From Allosphingosinicella sp042666435 (lineage in GTDB: Bacteria; Pseudomonadota; Alphaproteobacteria; Sphingomonadales; Sphingomonadaceae), in NCBI RefSeq assembly GCF_042666435.1, contig NZ_JBHTDC010000001.1, forward strand, positions 1,116,001 through 1,180,000: 64,000 bases of DNA, given 5' to 3'. How positions within the stretch are numbered: position 1 is the stretch's first letter; every line of letters begins with the position of its first letter. The notes under the pieces were generated by a model that ran no database searches, was not told where the DNA came from, and saw nothing but the letters and a program-made list of their open reading frames with translations. The position numbers were made by a program, and so were the translations under genes. Shown one piece after another: positions 1 through 8,648 of this stretch.

Positions 1-398
1 TCCACGGAATGCCGGAGCGGACGCTCCAGCTCGGCGACCCCTATCACTGCCACTGCCAGAAGACGGCGCGGCTCCTTGGCGACGCGCTCGGCCGCGAGCT
101 GGTCGTCGCCTTCCAGTCGCGTTTCGGCCGTGCGAAATGGCTCGGCCCCGCCACCGACGCGACATTGGCGGAGCTGCCCGGGAGCGGCGTCACCCGCGTC
201 GCCATCGTCGCGCCCGGCTTTTCCGCCGACTGCCTGGAGACGCTGGAGGAGCTCGCCATCCGCGGCCGCGAGACCTTCATCGCGGCGGGCGGTACCCATT
301 TCGCGTCGCTGCCTTGCCTCAATGACGACCCGCCCGGGATGGCGATGCTGCGCGCCCTGATCGCGCGGGAACTTGCGGGTTGGCTGAAGGCTTCATAA
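1..398 (+). CDS. hemH: Ferrochelatase, C-terminal part (cut by window edge)
   Basis: This is the C-terminal ~130 residues of ferrochelatase, which inserts Fe2+ into protoporphyrin IX in the last step of haem synthesis. The frame opens with HGMPERTLQLGDPYHCHC, the family's F-S-x-H-G-x-P ... G-D-P-Y-x-x-x-C segment with an active-site His. It continues through a VAIVAPGFSADCLETLEEL stretch (the family's P-G-F-x-x-D-C-x-E-T-L-E-E motif). The frame is open to base 3, so the ATG at 9 is internal and the gene begins outside the window. The stop lies 35 bp before the next gene on the same strand. Family assignment is secure; the N-terminal domain cannot be judged. Confidence 0.93.
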   Translation, partial: HGMPERTLQLGDPYHCHCQKTARLLGDALGRELVVAFQSRFGRAKWLGPATDATLAELPGSGVTRVAIVAPGFSADCLETLEELAIRGRETFIAAGGTHFASLPCLNDDPPGMAMLRALIARELAGWLKAS

Positions 399-433
399 GC
401 CCGACGAACAAGAAAAGAAGCAGGAGAGGATTT

Positions 434-1156
434 ATGGCACGAGTCGCTATCGTCACCGGGGGAACGCGCGGAATCGGCGAGGCGATCAGCCTCGCGCTGC
501 ACGAGGCGGGATTGACCGTCGCCGCCAATTACGCGGGCAACGAAGAGAAAGCCCGCGCCTTCACCGAGCGCACCGGCATCCAGTCCTACAAATGGGACGT
601 GTCGGATTTCGACGCCTGCATGGCAGGCGTCCAGCAGGTCGAGGCGGAGCTCGGGCCGGTGGACGTGCTGGTTAACAATGCCGGCATCACCCGCGACGGC
701 ACGATGAAGCGCATGTCGCGGTCGATGTGGGACGAAGTGATCGACGTCAATCTCGGCGGCTGCTTCAACATGGCCAAGGCGGTGTTCGTCGGCATGAGCG
801 AGCGCAAGTTCGGCCGGATCGTCAATATCGGCTCGATTAACGGCCAGGCCGGGCAATATGGCCAGGTCAATTACGCCGCCGCCAAATCCGGCATTCACGG
901 TTTCACCAAGGCGCTGTCCCAGGAGGGCGCGCGCGCCGGCATTACCGTCAACGCCATCGCCCCCGGCTACATCGACACCGAGATGGTCGCCGCCGTGCCC
1001 CCCGAAGTGCTCGAGAAGATCGTCGCGCGGATTCCGGTCAACCGGCTCGGCAAGGCCGAGGAGATCGCCCGCGGCGTCACGTTCCTCTGCGCCGAGGATG
1101 CCGGCTTCATCACCGGATCGACCCTGTCGATCAACGGCGGCCAGCACATGTATTGA
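434..1156 (+). CDS. phaB: Acetoacetyl-CoA reductase (PhaB/FabG-like SDR)
   Basis: A 240-residue short-chain dehydrogenase that probably reduces acetoacetyl-CoA to (R)-3-hydroxybutyryl-CoA with NADPH for polyhydroxybutyrate synthesis. The N-terminus shows the cofactor-binding TGGTRGIGEA. NNAG follows, then the catalytic Ser in NIGSINGQAGQ and the Y-x-x-x-K of NYAAAKSG. Near the end, NAIAPGYIDTEMV and the terminal FITGSTLSINGGQHMY are typical of PhaB. I chose the ATG at 434 because an AGGAGA lies 7 bp before it; an upstream frame extension back to 380 has no site. The stop overlaps the next start (TGATG). A FabG role in fatty acid synthesis cannot be excluded, but no acp or fab genes are nearby. 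Confidence 0.88.
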   Translation: MARVAIVTGGTRGIGEAISLALHEAGLTVAANYAGNEEKARAFTERTGIQSYKWDVSDFDACMAGVQQVEAELGPVDVLVNNAGITRDGTMKRMSRSMWDEVIDVNLGGCFNMAKAVFVGMSERKFGRIVNIGSINGQAGQYGQVNYAAAKSGIHGFTKALSQEGARAGITVNAIAPGYIDTEMVAAVPPEVLEKIVARIPVNRLGKAEEIARGVTFLCAEDAGFITGSTLSINGGQHMY

Positions 1157-1392
1157 TGGCCGAGGACGCTTTCGCCGGCCCGGTCAAACGCTCGATGATG
1201 ATCGCCGGCCACGCGACCTCGATCAGCCTGGAGCCGATTTTCTGGCAGGCGCTGCGCGATGCCGCCGAGGCGGAGGAGCTGCCGCTCAACGCATTGGTCG
1301 CCCGCATCGACGCCGCCCGCATCGAGGCGGCGGACCCGCCGAACTTGGCGAGCGCGATCCGGGTGTGGCTGTTCGTCCGGGAGAGGGGCTGA
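1156..1392 (+). CDS. Ribbon-helix-helix domain protein
   Basis: A 78-residue protein resembling the RHH_4 family (small predicted DNA-binding proteins common in alphaproteobacteria). The segment FAGPVKRSMMIAGHATSISL at the N-terminus has the short-strand-then-helix layout of the family, followed by EPIFWQALRDAAEAEELPLN and a VARIDAAR helix. The start ATG overlaps the phaB stop by one base, so translation is probably coupled; a TTG three bases earlier is a weaker alternative. The target is unknown. Its linkage to phaB suggests, as inference only, a role in controlling polyhydroxyalkanoate genes. Confidence 0.75.
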   Translation: MAEDAFAGPVKRSMMIAGHATSISLEPIFWQALRDAAEAEELPLNALVARIDAARIEAADPPNLASAIRVWLFVRERG

Positions 1393-1404
1393 GCCTCCTC
1401 TCCC
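1379..1404. terminator. Hairpin between convergent genes
   Basis: An 8-bp perfect stem (GGGAGAGG / CCTCTCCC) with a 10-base loop spans the stop codon of the RHH gene and the 18-bp gap before the convergent glutamate dehydrogenase stop. There is no U-run, so it is a plausible but not certain bidirectional terminator. Confidence 0.45.
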
Positions 1405-1410
1405 GGCGGC

Positions 1411-4400
1411 CTAGCGCCCGAGCAGCACTCTCGCCTGGGTGGCGATCTGGGCGAGCATCGCGGCGGTGGTGACCGGCGCCGCCCGCGCCCGGTCGACGAC
1501 CCGCCGGAACTGGGCGATCCGCGCGCCCTGAGCATCGACCCATTTGTCAACCGCCTCCCTCGGGTCGCCGTTCCGGCGCCGTTCGAGGAATTCCAGCCGC
1601 AATTGCTCGAAGTCGCGCGCCAGGCCCGCGGTGAGGAGCCGCTCCCACTGGTCATGCGCCTCGAAGCGGTTGGCGGCGCTCTGCGCCCAGTCGAGCCCCA
1701 GCGCCTCGCCGAGCTTGGTATAAGCGTTGGTGAGCGCGATCTCGTCTATGCCCAGCCGGCGGGCCAAAGCGGAGATGCCGATGCCGCCGTTCAGCTCGAA
1801 CAGCCGGACGATGCGCTGGGTGATCGCCTCGGGCGCCCCGAGATCGATCAGCCGTTCGCGCTGAGCCGTGGACTGCTTGCGCGCCTCGCTGCGCAGCAGG
1901 TCGCCGACATTGACGCTGAGCTTGGCGAGCCCCGGCGCGAGCGATTCCACCATCTCCGCGAGCATCATCGTCGGCGGCGTGACGCGCAGCAGATCGGCGA
2001 TGTGGAGCTGGAGAGCCTTCGAAGCCTGGTCGAACAATTCGAGCCGGACATGCTCGGGCATGTCCGCGGTGTCCAGTTCCCGCCACAGATCGTCCATCCC
2101 GAACAGCCGCTCGGTGGCGACGAAGCCGGCCGCAGCCTGGCCCAGCGATGCGCCTTCCTCTTCGGTCAACGAGAAGGGCGCGGTGATGCCCAGCCGGTTG
2201 ACGAAGCGATTGGCGATCTTGGTGGCGATGATGTCCTTGCGCAGGCGATGCTGGACGATGGCGTCGCCGTGCAGCTCCTGCATCCGGCGGGGGAAGGCCT
2301 CGCACAATTCGTGCGTCAGCGTCGCATCCTCGGTGAGCTTGCCGCCTTCGATCGCCGATTGCAGCGCCATCTTCGAGGTCGACAGCAGGACCGCCAGCTC
2401 CGGCCGGGTGAGGCCGCGCTGCTCCTGCGCGCGCCGCAGCAGATCCTCGTTGCTCGCGAGGCCCTCGACGGCGCGGTTCAGGCACCCGCTCTCTTCCAAT
2501 ATCTCGATCGCCCGGACGAGCGGCGGGATCGCGGCGGCGCCGCCGCGCTCGGCGATGGAAATGGCCAGGGTCTGGAGGCGGTTGTCCTCCAGCACGATCG
2601 CGACGACATCCTCCTCCATCTCGGCGAGCAAAGCGTTGCGCGCCTCGAAGGTCAGCCGCCCTTCCTGCATCTCCCGGTTGAGCGGGATCTTGATGTTGAC
2701 CTCCTTGTCGGAGGAGTCGACGCCGGCCGAATTGTCGATGAAGTCGGCGTTGATCCGGCCGCCCTTCAGCGCGAATTCGATGCGTCCGGCCTGGGTCACG
2801 CCGAGGTTCGCGCCCTCGCCGATCGCCCGGGCGCGGATGTCGGCGCCGTTGACCCGCAGCGCGTCGTTGCCGGGATCGCCGACCTCGGCGTTATTCTCGC
2901 TCCGTGCCTTGATGTAGGTGCCGATGCCACCGAACCAGATCAGGTCCACCGGCGCCTTCAGGATCGCGCTGATGAGGCCCGCCGGGTCGATCGTCTCGAC
3001 GTCGAGGCCGAGCGCGGCGCGGATCTCGGGCGTCAGCGGGATGGACTTCTGGGTGCGCGGGAAGACGCCGCCGCCCGACGAGATGAGCGCCTTGTCGTAA
3101 TCGTCCCAGCTGGAACGGGGCAGGTGGAACAGCCGGTTGCGCTCCTCCCAGCTCTTCGCCGGATCGGGCGTCGGATCGATGAAGATATGGCGGTGATCGA
3201 AGGCGGCGACCAACTTCAGCGCCTTGCTGAGCAGCATGCCGTTGCCGAACACGTCGCCCGACATGTCGCCGCAGCCGACCACCTCGATCGGCTGCGTCTG
3301 CACGTCGATCCCCATTTCAAGGAAATGGCGCTGGACCGAGACCCAGCCGCCCCGGGCGGTGATGCCCATTTCCTTGTGGTCGTAGCCCTGGCTGCCGCCG
3401 CTGGCGAAGGCGTCGCCCAGCCAGAAGCCGCGCGACAAGGCGATCTCGTTGGCGACGTCCGAGAAGCTCGCCGTTCCCTTGTCCGCCGCGACCACGAAAT
3501 AGGGATCGTCCCCGTCGCGGATCGTGACCTCGTCCGGATGGACGATCTCGCCCTCGACCAGATTGTCGGTGATCGACAGCAGAGCCCGGATGAAGATGCG
3601 GTAGCTCTCGGTGCCTTCGGCCAGCCATGCCTCGCGTTCGCCGGGGCTCGGCAATTGCTTGGCGTAGAAGCCGCCCTTGGCACCGGTCGGCACGATGACC
3701 GCGTTCTTCACCACCTGCGCCTTCAGGAGGCCCAGAATCTCGGTGCGGAAATCGTCGCGCCGGTCGGACCAGCGAAGGCCGCCGCGGGCGACCGGGCCGC
3801 CCCGCAAATGGATGCCCTCGATACGGGGGCTGTAGACCCAGATCTCGCGCCACGGCACCGGCGCGGGAAGGCCGGGAACCTGGCTGCTGTCGAGCTTGAA
3901 GGCGAGCGCTTCGCGGCCCGATTCGGCATAAGCGTTGGTGCGCAAGGTCGCTTCCACCACGCCCCGGATCAGGCGCAGGATGCGGTCCTCGTCGATCGCC
4001 GCGACCTGGGCCAGGCCCCTGGTGACCGCTTCCTGGGCCAGCTGGGCCGCCTCGTCGCGGCCGCCTTCATGGGCCGGGTCGTGCCGCGCGTCGAACAGGG
4101 CAAGGAGGCCGCGGGCCACGGCCGGCGCGCGCCGCAGCGCCTCGACCACCGTCACCATGCTGTAGGATAGGCCGGTCTGGCGCAGGTAACGGAACCAGGC
4201 GCGGAACAGGACGACATCGCGCGGCTTGAGCCCAGCGCCGACCAGCAACTGGTTGAAGGCGTCGTTCTCGGCCTTGTTCTCCAGCACCGCCGCGATGGCG
4301 CGCTCGACCAGCCTGGCCCGCTTGAGCACTTCCTGCGCATCGCCCTCGGCGGGCATTTCGAGGAGGAAATCGTGGATGTAGCCGAGCTGGCCGCCGTCGA

Positions 4401-6075
4401 GCGGGGTCGGCTGCTCCTCGAGCACGCGGAAACCGAAATTCTCGAACACCGGCACCGCCTCGGACAGCGGGATCACGCCCGCCAGGCGATAGGTCTTGAG
4501 GCGCAGCCGGCTCGGCCCGTCCTCGTCCTTGCGGTAGAGGCGGGCGTCGCGCGCGTTCGCGCCCTCCAGCTCGCAGATGCGCAGCACGTCCATCGCCGCT
4601 TCCTGCGGAGAGGTGCGGGTGCGATAGGCCTCGGGGAAATCGTCGACGAAGCCGAGCGCGAGGCGGGTCGCGCGGGCGCGGCCGACAAGCGCGCCGAGCG
4701 CTTCCTCCACGCTCGGCTCCCAACCGCGCACCATCGCATTGAGCCGGTCGTCGAGCGCGGCGACCTCGGGGATGGTCATCTCCGGATCGACTTCGAGCGT
4801 GTAGCGGACGAGGGCGAGCTCGCCATCGCCCAGCTCGATCGACCAGGTGGTGATGCCGCCCGTCGCCGCGGCCTCGATCATCTCGCCGATGGCGATGCGG
4901 CGGCGCGTCGAAAGCTCGTCGCGGGGCAGCCAGACGAAGGCGAACAGATGGCCCTTGAGGATGCTGCGCAGCAGGAGCAGGGTCGGCCGGGGGCGGTCGG
5001 CGAGCGACATGGCGATGGCGGCCAGCTCCTTGACCGAATCCTCGGCGAGGCTGACCAGCAGGTCCCGCGGCAGCGAGGCGACCGCGTGGCGCAGCGCCTT
5101 GCCGGCATGGCCCCTCGGGTCGAATCCGAAATCCTCCTCCAGCGCGGCCAGGCGGCGGCGCAGCACTGGCACGTCGTCCGACGGCGCCTTCATCGCCTGG
5201 CTCGTCCACAGGCCGGCATGGACCGAAAGGCCGGTCACCTTGCCGCCCTCGCACACCGGCAGCACGACCAGGTCGAAGGGGACGCGGCGGTGGACGGTCG
5301 AGCTCAGGTCGGCCTTCGCCACCAGCGGCGCGGCGCCGCCTTGCTCGAAATAGGCGATCGCATCGGCGCAGCTGCCCTCGTCCCAGACCGGCTCGCCCGG
5401 AAGCTTCAGCACGCCCAGCGCCTGCTCGGGCTCGGCGTTCGGGCGCTCGACATGATAGCCGAGCAAAGTCATCGCCCCGTCGGCGAACCAGTGGAGCAAA
5501 GCCGCCCCCTCCTCGTCGTCGAGCCGGTCGGCGTCGGCGTGCATCCTGTCCTGGAGCGCCTGCCAGTCGCTGACCGAGGCGCGGACGTCGGCGAGGATCC
5601 GGTGCAGTTCGGCGACCAGCTCCTGGCGGCCGCGCGCGTCGGTGCGGTCGACCTCCAGATACATGATCGATTCGCGCTTCTCGGTCTCGTCGCACAGCGG
5701 CTGGACGGTGAGCAGGCAGCCACGCTCGTCGCGCTCGACGCAGACCACCGGGTGGAGGAGACGATGGACGATGAGGCCCTTGGCGGCGATCGCCGCCGCC
5801 ACCGAATCGACCAGGAAGGGCATGTCGTCGTTGACGATGCAGATCCGCATCCGCCGCTGGCCGACCTGGCCGCCGACCGATTCCAGCCGGACCAGTGCGA
5901 TGCCCGGCGGGCGGCGCTGGGCGCAGGCGGCGACGAACTCGGCCGCCTCGCGCCGGTCGTCGTCGCCGAAGCCGCCAGTCTCGTCGGGGAGCGCGCCGTC
6001 CACCAGCGCGCGGGCGAGGGCATCGAGATAAGGCAGGTCAGCGGCCTTGCCCGCTACCATGCTGTCGGCAGTCAT
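1411..6075 (-). CDS. gdhB: NAD-specific glutamate dehydrogenase, large 180-kDa type
   Basis: A 1554-residue enzyme of the L-180 class, oxidatively deaminating glutamate to 2-oxoglutarate with NAD. The length fits the family (~1550-1650). The N-terminal third holds ACT-like regulatory segments (FLVDSVAAAIAAKGLIVHRL). The central catalytic core shows RGGLRWSDRRDDFRTEILGL and VKNAVIVPTGAKGGFYAK with the catalytic Lys, then GVDSSDKEVNIKI. The Rossmann region includes DMSGDVFGNGMLL. The ATG at 6075 is preceded by GGGAG at good spacing. The gene stands alone between converging phaB/RHH genes and a co-oriented PAS protein, with a 119-bp upstream gap that should hold its promoter. It supplies or consumes glutamate, as do the glutaminase and NAGGN genes further along. 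Confidence 0.95.
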   Translation of the reverse strand: MTADSMVAGKAADLPYLDALARALVDGALPDETGGFGDDDRREAAEFVAACAQRRPPGIALVRLESVGGQVGQRRMRICIVNDDMPFLVDSVAAAIAAKGLIVHRLLHPVVCVERDERGCLLTVQPLCDETEKRESIMYLEVDRTDARGRQELVAELHRILADVRASVSDWQALQDRMHADADRLDDEEGAALLHWFADGAMTLLGYHVERPNAEPEQALGVLKLPGEPVWDEGSCADAIAYFEQGGAAPLVAKADLSSTVHRRVPFDLVVLPVCEGGKVTGLSVHAGLWTSQAMKAPSDDVPVLRRRLAALEEDFGFDPRGHAGKALRHAVASLPRDLLVSLAEDSVKELAAIAMSLADRPRPTLLLLRSILKGHLFAFVWLPRDELSTRRRIAIGEMIEAAATGGITTWSIELGDGELALVRYTLEVDPEMTIPEVAALDDRLNAMVRGWEPSVEEALGALVGRARATRLALGFVDDFPEAYRTRTSPQEAAMDVLRICELEGANARDARLYRKDEDGPSRLRLKTYRLAGVIPLSEAVPVFENFGFRVLEEQPTPLDGGQLGYIHDFLLEMPAEGDAQEVLKRARLVERAIAAVLENKAENDAFNQLLVGAGLKPRDVVLFRAWFRYLRQTGLSYSMVTVVEALRRAPAVARGLLALFDARHDPAHEGGRDEAAQLAQEAVTRGLAQVAAIDEDRILRLIRGVVEATLRTNAYAESGREALAFKLDSSQVPGLPAPVPWREIWVYSPRIEGIHLRGGPVARGGLRWSDRRDDFRTEILGLLKAQVVKNAVIVPTGAKGGFYAKQLPSPGEREAWLAEGTESYRIFIRALLSITDNLVEGEIVHPDEVTIRDGDDPYFVVAADKGTASFSDVANEIALSRGFWLGDAFASGGSQGYDHKEMGITARGGWVSVQRHFLEMGIDVQTQPIEVVGCGDMSGDVFGNGMLLSKALKLVAAFDHRHIFIDPTPDPAKSWEERNRLFHLPRSSWDDYDKALISSGGGVFPRTQKSIPLTPEIRAALGLDVETIDPAGLISAILKAPVDLIWFGGIGTYIKARSENNAEVGDPGNDALRVNGADIRARAIGEGANLGVTQAGRIEFALKGGRINADFIDNSAGVDSSDKEVNIKIPLNREMQEGRLTFEARNALLAEMEEDVVAIVLEDNRLQTLAISIAERGGAAAIPPLVRAIEILEESGCLNRAVEGLASNEDLLRRAQEQRGLTRPELAVLLSTSKMALQSAIEGGKLTEDATLTHELCEAFPRRMQELHGDAIVQHRLRKDIIATKIANRFVNRLGITAPFSLTEEEGASLGQAAAGFVATERLFGMDDLWRELDTADMPEHVRLELFDQASKALQLHIADLLRVTPPTMMLAEMVESLAPGLAKLSVNVGDLLRSEARKQSTAQRERLIDLGAPEAITQRIVRLFELNGGIGISALARRLGIDEIALTNAYTKLGEALGLDWAQSAANRFEAHDQWERLLTAGLARDFEQLRLEFLERRRNGDPREAVDKWVDAQGARIAQFRRVVDRARAAPVTTAAMLAQIATQARVLLGR

Positions 6076-6194
6076 AATTGTCGGCTCCCACGCGGACGGC
6101 AGGACAGCGCCGTCGGCTTAGTCGCGGGGCTATATGCGCCGGGAAGATAGGGGGGGCAAGGCCGCGTAATGCGCCTCGCCGACAATTCGTCCGG

Positions 6195-7490
6195 TCAGGG
6201 CGCGCTCTTGCGAATCGCGCGGTCGAGCAGGCCCTGGTCGGCTTCGACCGGCGCCACCACGGCAAGCCGCCCGTCGGCCTCGCGCCGGGCGACGAGCAGG
6301 ACGAATTCGTCGCCCCCCCCCGCCGCAGAAAGATAGGCCAGCGGCTCGGCCCGGCGAAGCGCGACCCGCGCGGTCTCGGTCGTGTCGGGCCGGGGCTCCG
6401 GCCGCCGCGCCTTGCGCTCGGCCTGGACGATGCCCTTGAGGCCGCCGGCGAAGCGTTCGAGACAGGATGCGAACGCCCCCGGCTCCACCGCCTCGCGGCG
6501 GGCATAAGCCAGCGCGGCCGCATATTCGGTGAGGCGGGTCTTGTCGTGGCCCGCGCCGAAGACCAGCTTGACGATCGGAGTCATCGGCGCGCGGGCCTGC
6601 GCCTTGACCCCGGCATGGTCGAGAATCTCGGCATAATCGTCCGGCGCCGCTTCGGCCGCCAGCGCGAAATCATAGGCCTGGCCGAGCGCGCGGTAGAGCG
6701 CGGCGCGGCTGCGCACGTCGGCGTTCCGGACCGCCTCGGCGGTCTCGCGAGCGACGCACAGGCGGTCGGCGAGGCCGGCCTCGGGGTCGACGGGAAGCTC
6801 GAAGGCATGCTGGTCGTCGTCGAAACCGGCCTGATCCGCGACGTCGGCGAAACCGACCAGCGGCTCGGCATTGGGTCCGTCCGCCCAGACCGGGCTCGCC
6901 TCTGCCGCGAGCGACGATGCGGCGGCGCGATGGGCTTCGCGCGCGATCCCGGCGGCGGTGTCGTGGTCCGCCACTTCTTTCCAGTTGATGACGCCGTAGA
7001 TGAAATCGATCGTGTCGCCGTCGGACGACAGCGGCATCAGGATGCCGCGATACATGGTGGCCGCGCCGCCCCGGCCGACGAATTCCGCCTCGAATCCGAT
7101 CGGCGCGCAATTGGCGATGATCTGAAGATAATGGTCGGTCAGCCGGGACAGAAGCGACCGGCTCGGCACATCCTCGATGGTACGGATGTCGCCGGTCAGC
7201 TCGCATTCCTCGCGCAGCGCCCGGCCGATGAAGGAGATTCCCGGATTGTCGCTGCCGCCGGTGAAATCGAGCAGCACCGAATGCGGCCCGAAATCGTCGA
7301 TATTCTGGGGTTCGAGGTCGCGGATCGAGGGATAGGCGCGGCCGTCGAGCAGCGACACCCAATAATTGTAGGCGCGGACATGCATCCGGCGCTCGTCGAC
7401 CCCGATCTCGGGCGGCGCCTCCATCGTCGGTTCCTCCTCGCCGGCGAAGTCGGCGTCGGCACCCTCGTCGAACGCCCGAAAATTATCCAT
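6195..7490 (-). CDS. PAS_5-domain protein of unknown function
   Basis: About 431 residues. The N-terminal ~170 residues resemble the PAS_5 family of alphaproteobacterial sensory proteins: RRMHVRAYNYWVSLLDGRAY, then PSIRDLEP, FGPHSVLLDF and ISFIGRALREE. The rest is acidic and alanine-rich, with no kinase, cyclase or DNA-binding signature that I can see. I start at the ATG at 7490 (MDNFRAF); a GTG at 7538 in frame would add 16 residues. It lies upstream of gdhB on the same strand with a 119-bp gap. Domain call is moderate, function unknown. Confidence 0.7.
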   Translation of the reverse strand: MDNFRAFDEGADADFAGEEEPTMEAPPEIGVDERRMHVRAYNYWVSLLDGRAYPSIRDLEPQNIDDFGPHSVLLDFTGGSDNPGISFIGRALREECELTGDIRTIEDVPSRSLLSRLTDHYLQIIANCAPIGFEAEFVGRGGAATMYRGILMPLSSDGDTIDFIYGVINWKEVADHDTAAGIAREAHRAAASSLAAEASPVWADGPNAEPLVGFADVADQAGFDDDQHAFELPVDPEAGLADRLCVARETAEAVRNADVRSRAALYRALGQAYDFALAAEAAPDDYAEILDHAGVKAQARAPMTPIVKLVFGAGHDKTRLTEYAAALAYARREAVEPGAFASCLERFAGGLKGIVQAERKARRPEPRPDTTETARVALRRAEPLAYLSAAGGGDEFVLLVARREADGRLAVVAPVEADQGLLDRAIRKSAP

Positions 7491-7632
7491 TCGCGCCGTC
7501 CCCGCAGCTTGCCCTTCCAAGGAGCCCGGACGATGCACCCGCCATGGTTGCGAAAGCGTTAAGAATGATGCGAGGCGCGCGAGCCGCTTGTCATCGCCAA
7601 GGCCCGCTGATAGAGCGCGCCGCTCCGGATAA

Positions 7633-7708
7633 GCCGCTTTAGCTCAGCTGGTAGAGCACATCATTCGTAATGATGGGGTCAGGTGTTCGAGTCACCTAAG
7701 CGGCACCA
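7633..7708 (+). tRNA. tRNA-Thr (anticodon CGT), CCA encoded
   Basis: A full cloverleaf can be drawn. The acceptor is GCCGCTT (7633-7639) paired with AAGCGGC (7698-7704), followed by discriminator A and an encoded CCA (7706-7708). The D-arm contains AGCTCAGCTGGTAGAGC, the anticodon loop is ATTCGTAA with CGT, and the T-arm has GGTGTTCGAGTCACC. CGT reads ACG, hence threonine. A degraded recombinase gene lies just downstream, which suggests the 3' end once served as an integration site. Confidence 0.96.
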
Positions 7709-7914
7709 CCCATAATTCTCTCGCGCCGTCGGAAAGTGATCCGACCGCGCCTCTCGCCTTTTGTGCCGCAATCACGGGCGTTTGGCTTGGGGCAGTCGAG
7801 CTGGCTTGAGCCCCAGAGAGCAGATTGGCACGCCCGAGAGTGCCAAGTTTACACGATTTTCTCTGACCCCCGGATTCGCTGGCACCAGATGCAGTTGCTG
7901 GTTGCACGTTTGCT

Positions 7915-8106
7915 CTAGTTGAACTGGAAATAAGCGCGCTGTGCTTTCCAAGCGAGCGGGATGTCCGTGGCGCGAAGCAGGCGACGGCCGGTTAAAGTAG
8001 CCGGCTGCGTGCCGCCAACGATCGCCGCGATGATGTCCGGCGCCAGCCAGCTGATGCGCAACAGCTGCCACAGGTGCCGCTTGCTGTAGTGGGAGACGAG
8101 TGGCGA
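7915..8106 (-). pseudogene. Serine recombinase C-terminal remnant
   Basis: A 63-residue frame bounded by stop codons at both ends, with no start codon. It reads SKRHLWQLLRISWLAPDIIA, then AIVGGTQPATLTGRRLL and IPLAWKAQRAYF before TAG at 7915-7917. This matches the usual tail of large serine recombinases in Proteobacteria (R-x-x-L-x-F-L-A-P-D-I-V-x-A-I-L-x-G-x-Q-P ... L-P-L-x-W-x-x-Q-R). The catalytic and recombinase domains are absent upstream; a small membrane-protein frame sits there instead. I read it as the end of an element once integrated at the adjacent tRNA-Thr. The family call rests on motif memory, not on a search. Confidence 0.7.
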
Positions 8107-8115
8107 TTATGTAGC

Positions 8116-8304
8116 TTACAAACCCAACGCTACAGCCACCTCGATCACAATCCCGAGGAGGGGGAATGCGAGAGCGTAGGCTAAGACTGCTCGGCATAAG
8201 CTCCGCGAGTAACCAAGTCGGAGTAGGAACCAGCCGAAGATAAAGGGTAGCGCGATGAGCCCGACCATCTGCTACGATTCTTTGTTCTCACGAATGTCAG
8301 ACAT
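8116..8304 (-). pseudogene. Two-helix membrane micro-protein, possibly amber-interrupted
   Basis: From the ATG at 8268 a 50-residue protein reads MVGLIALPFIFGWFLLRLGY, then a short basic loop, then a second hydrophobic stretch LAYALAFPLLGIVIEVAVAL, ending in TAA at 8116. The hydrophobicity strongly suggests two transmembrane helices. In the same frame, 12 codons upstream, is a second ATG (8304) giving MSDIRENKES before a TAG, a more natural hydrophilic N-terminus. Either the gene starts at 8268 or an amber mutation has broken a 61-codon gene. Neither start has a strong ribosome binding site. No homologue recognised. Confidence 0.45.
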
Positions 8305-8648
8305 GGGAAAAGGTCCGCGGAAAGCCTGAAATGCGTCTGCCCGCTCGGCCGTACTCGGCCGATTGCCGGTAAAATCGAGCGATTTTCCCACTACTTTCCC
8401 ACGAAATGGGAATATGGCGGGCCGAGACCGGTGCGCTCACGAGTGCGTCGCGCACCATTCCCGGTCAAACAACGGAGCGATGACGCAATCCAGCTCTGCC
8501 GCGCATGTGGTGCTTCGCTTCGCTCACAATGAAGATAGCGGGTCGTGTCGCCTGCCCCTCTTCCGCTTGCGCAAGGACCGTCACGGAAGTGAACCCGTCG
8601 ATCGCGCTCGCTCTTCGAAGCTCGGGACATGCGTCGCGGCGCCGTCGC
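8305..8648. other. Gene-free stretch with a dispersed repeat
   Basis: No convincing coding region on either strand. The stretch contains one interspersed repeat (8479-8533) and short AT-rich palindromic bits around 8385-8410 (TTTCCCACTACTTTCCCACG). It looks like the continuation of the scar following tRNA-Thr. Confidence 0.5.
8479..8533. repeat. Interspersed repeat (AGCGAAGCGAAGC type)
   Basis: Reads GATGACGCAATCCAGC at the left and GCTTCGCTTCGCTCACAATG at the right. On the minus strand this is the sphingomonad intergenic element of the form CATTGnGAGCGAAGCGAAGC ... CTGGATTGCGTCAT, here somewhat decayed. Only this copy is seen in the window. Confidence 0.55.

Noticed and set aside
1603..4170. 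855-codon open frame on the plus strand opposite the glutamate dehydrogenase gene
   Set aside because: It is the antisense shadow of a strongly conserved enzyme in GC-rich DNA; its protein has no motif, is full of low-complexity Asp/Arg/Leu and lacks a ribosome site.
7692..7907. 71-codon minus-strand frame next to tRNA-Thr
   Set aside because: Composition is unstructured, it runs into the tRNA, and it lies behind the stop of the recombinase remnant; no homologue or ribosome site.
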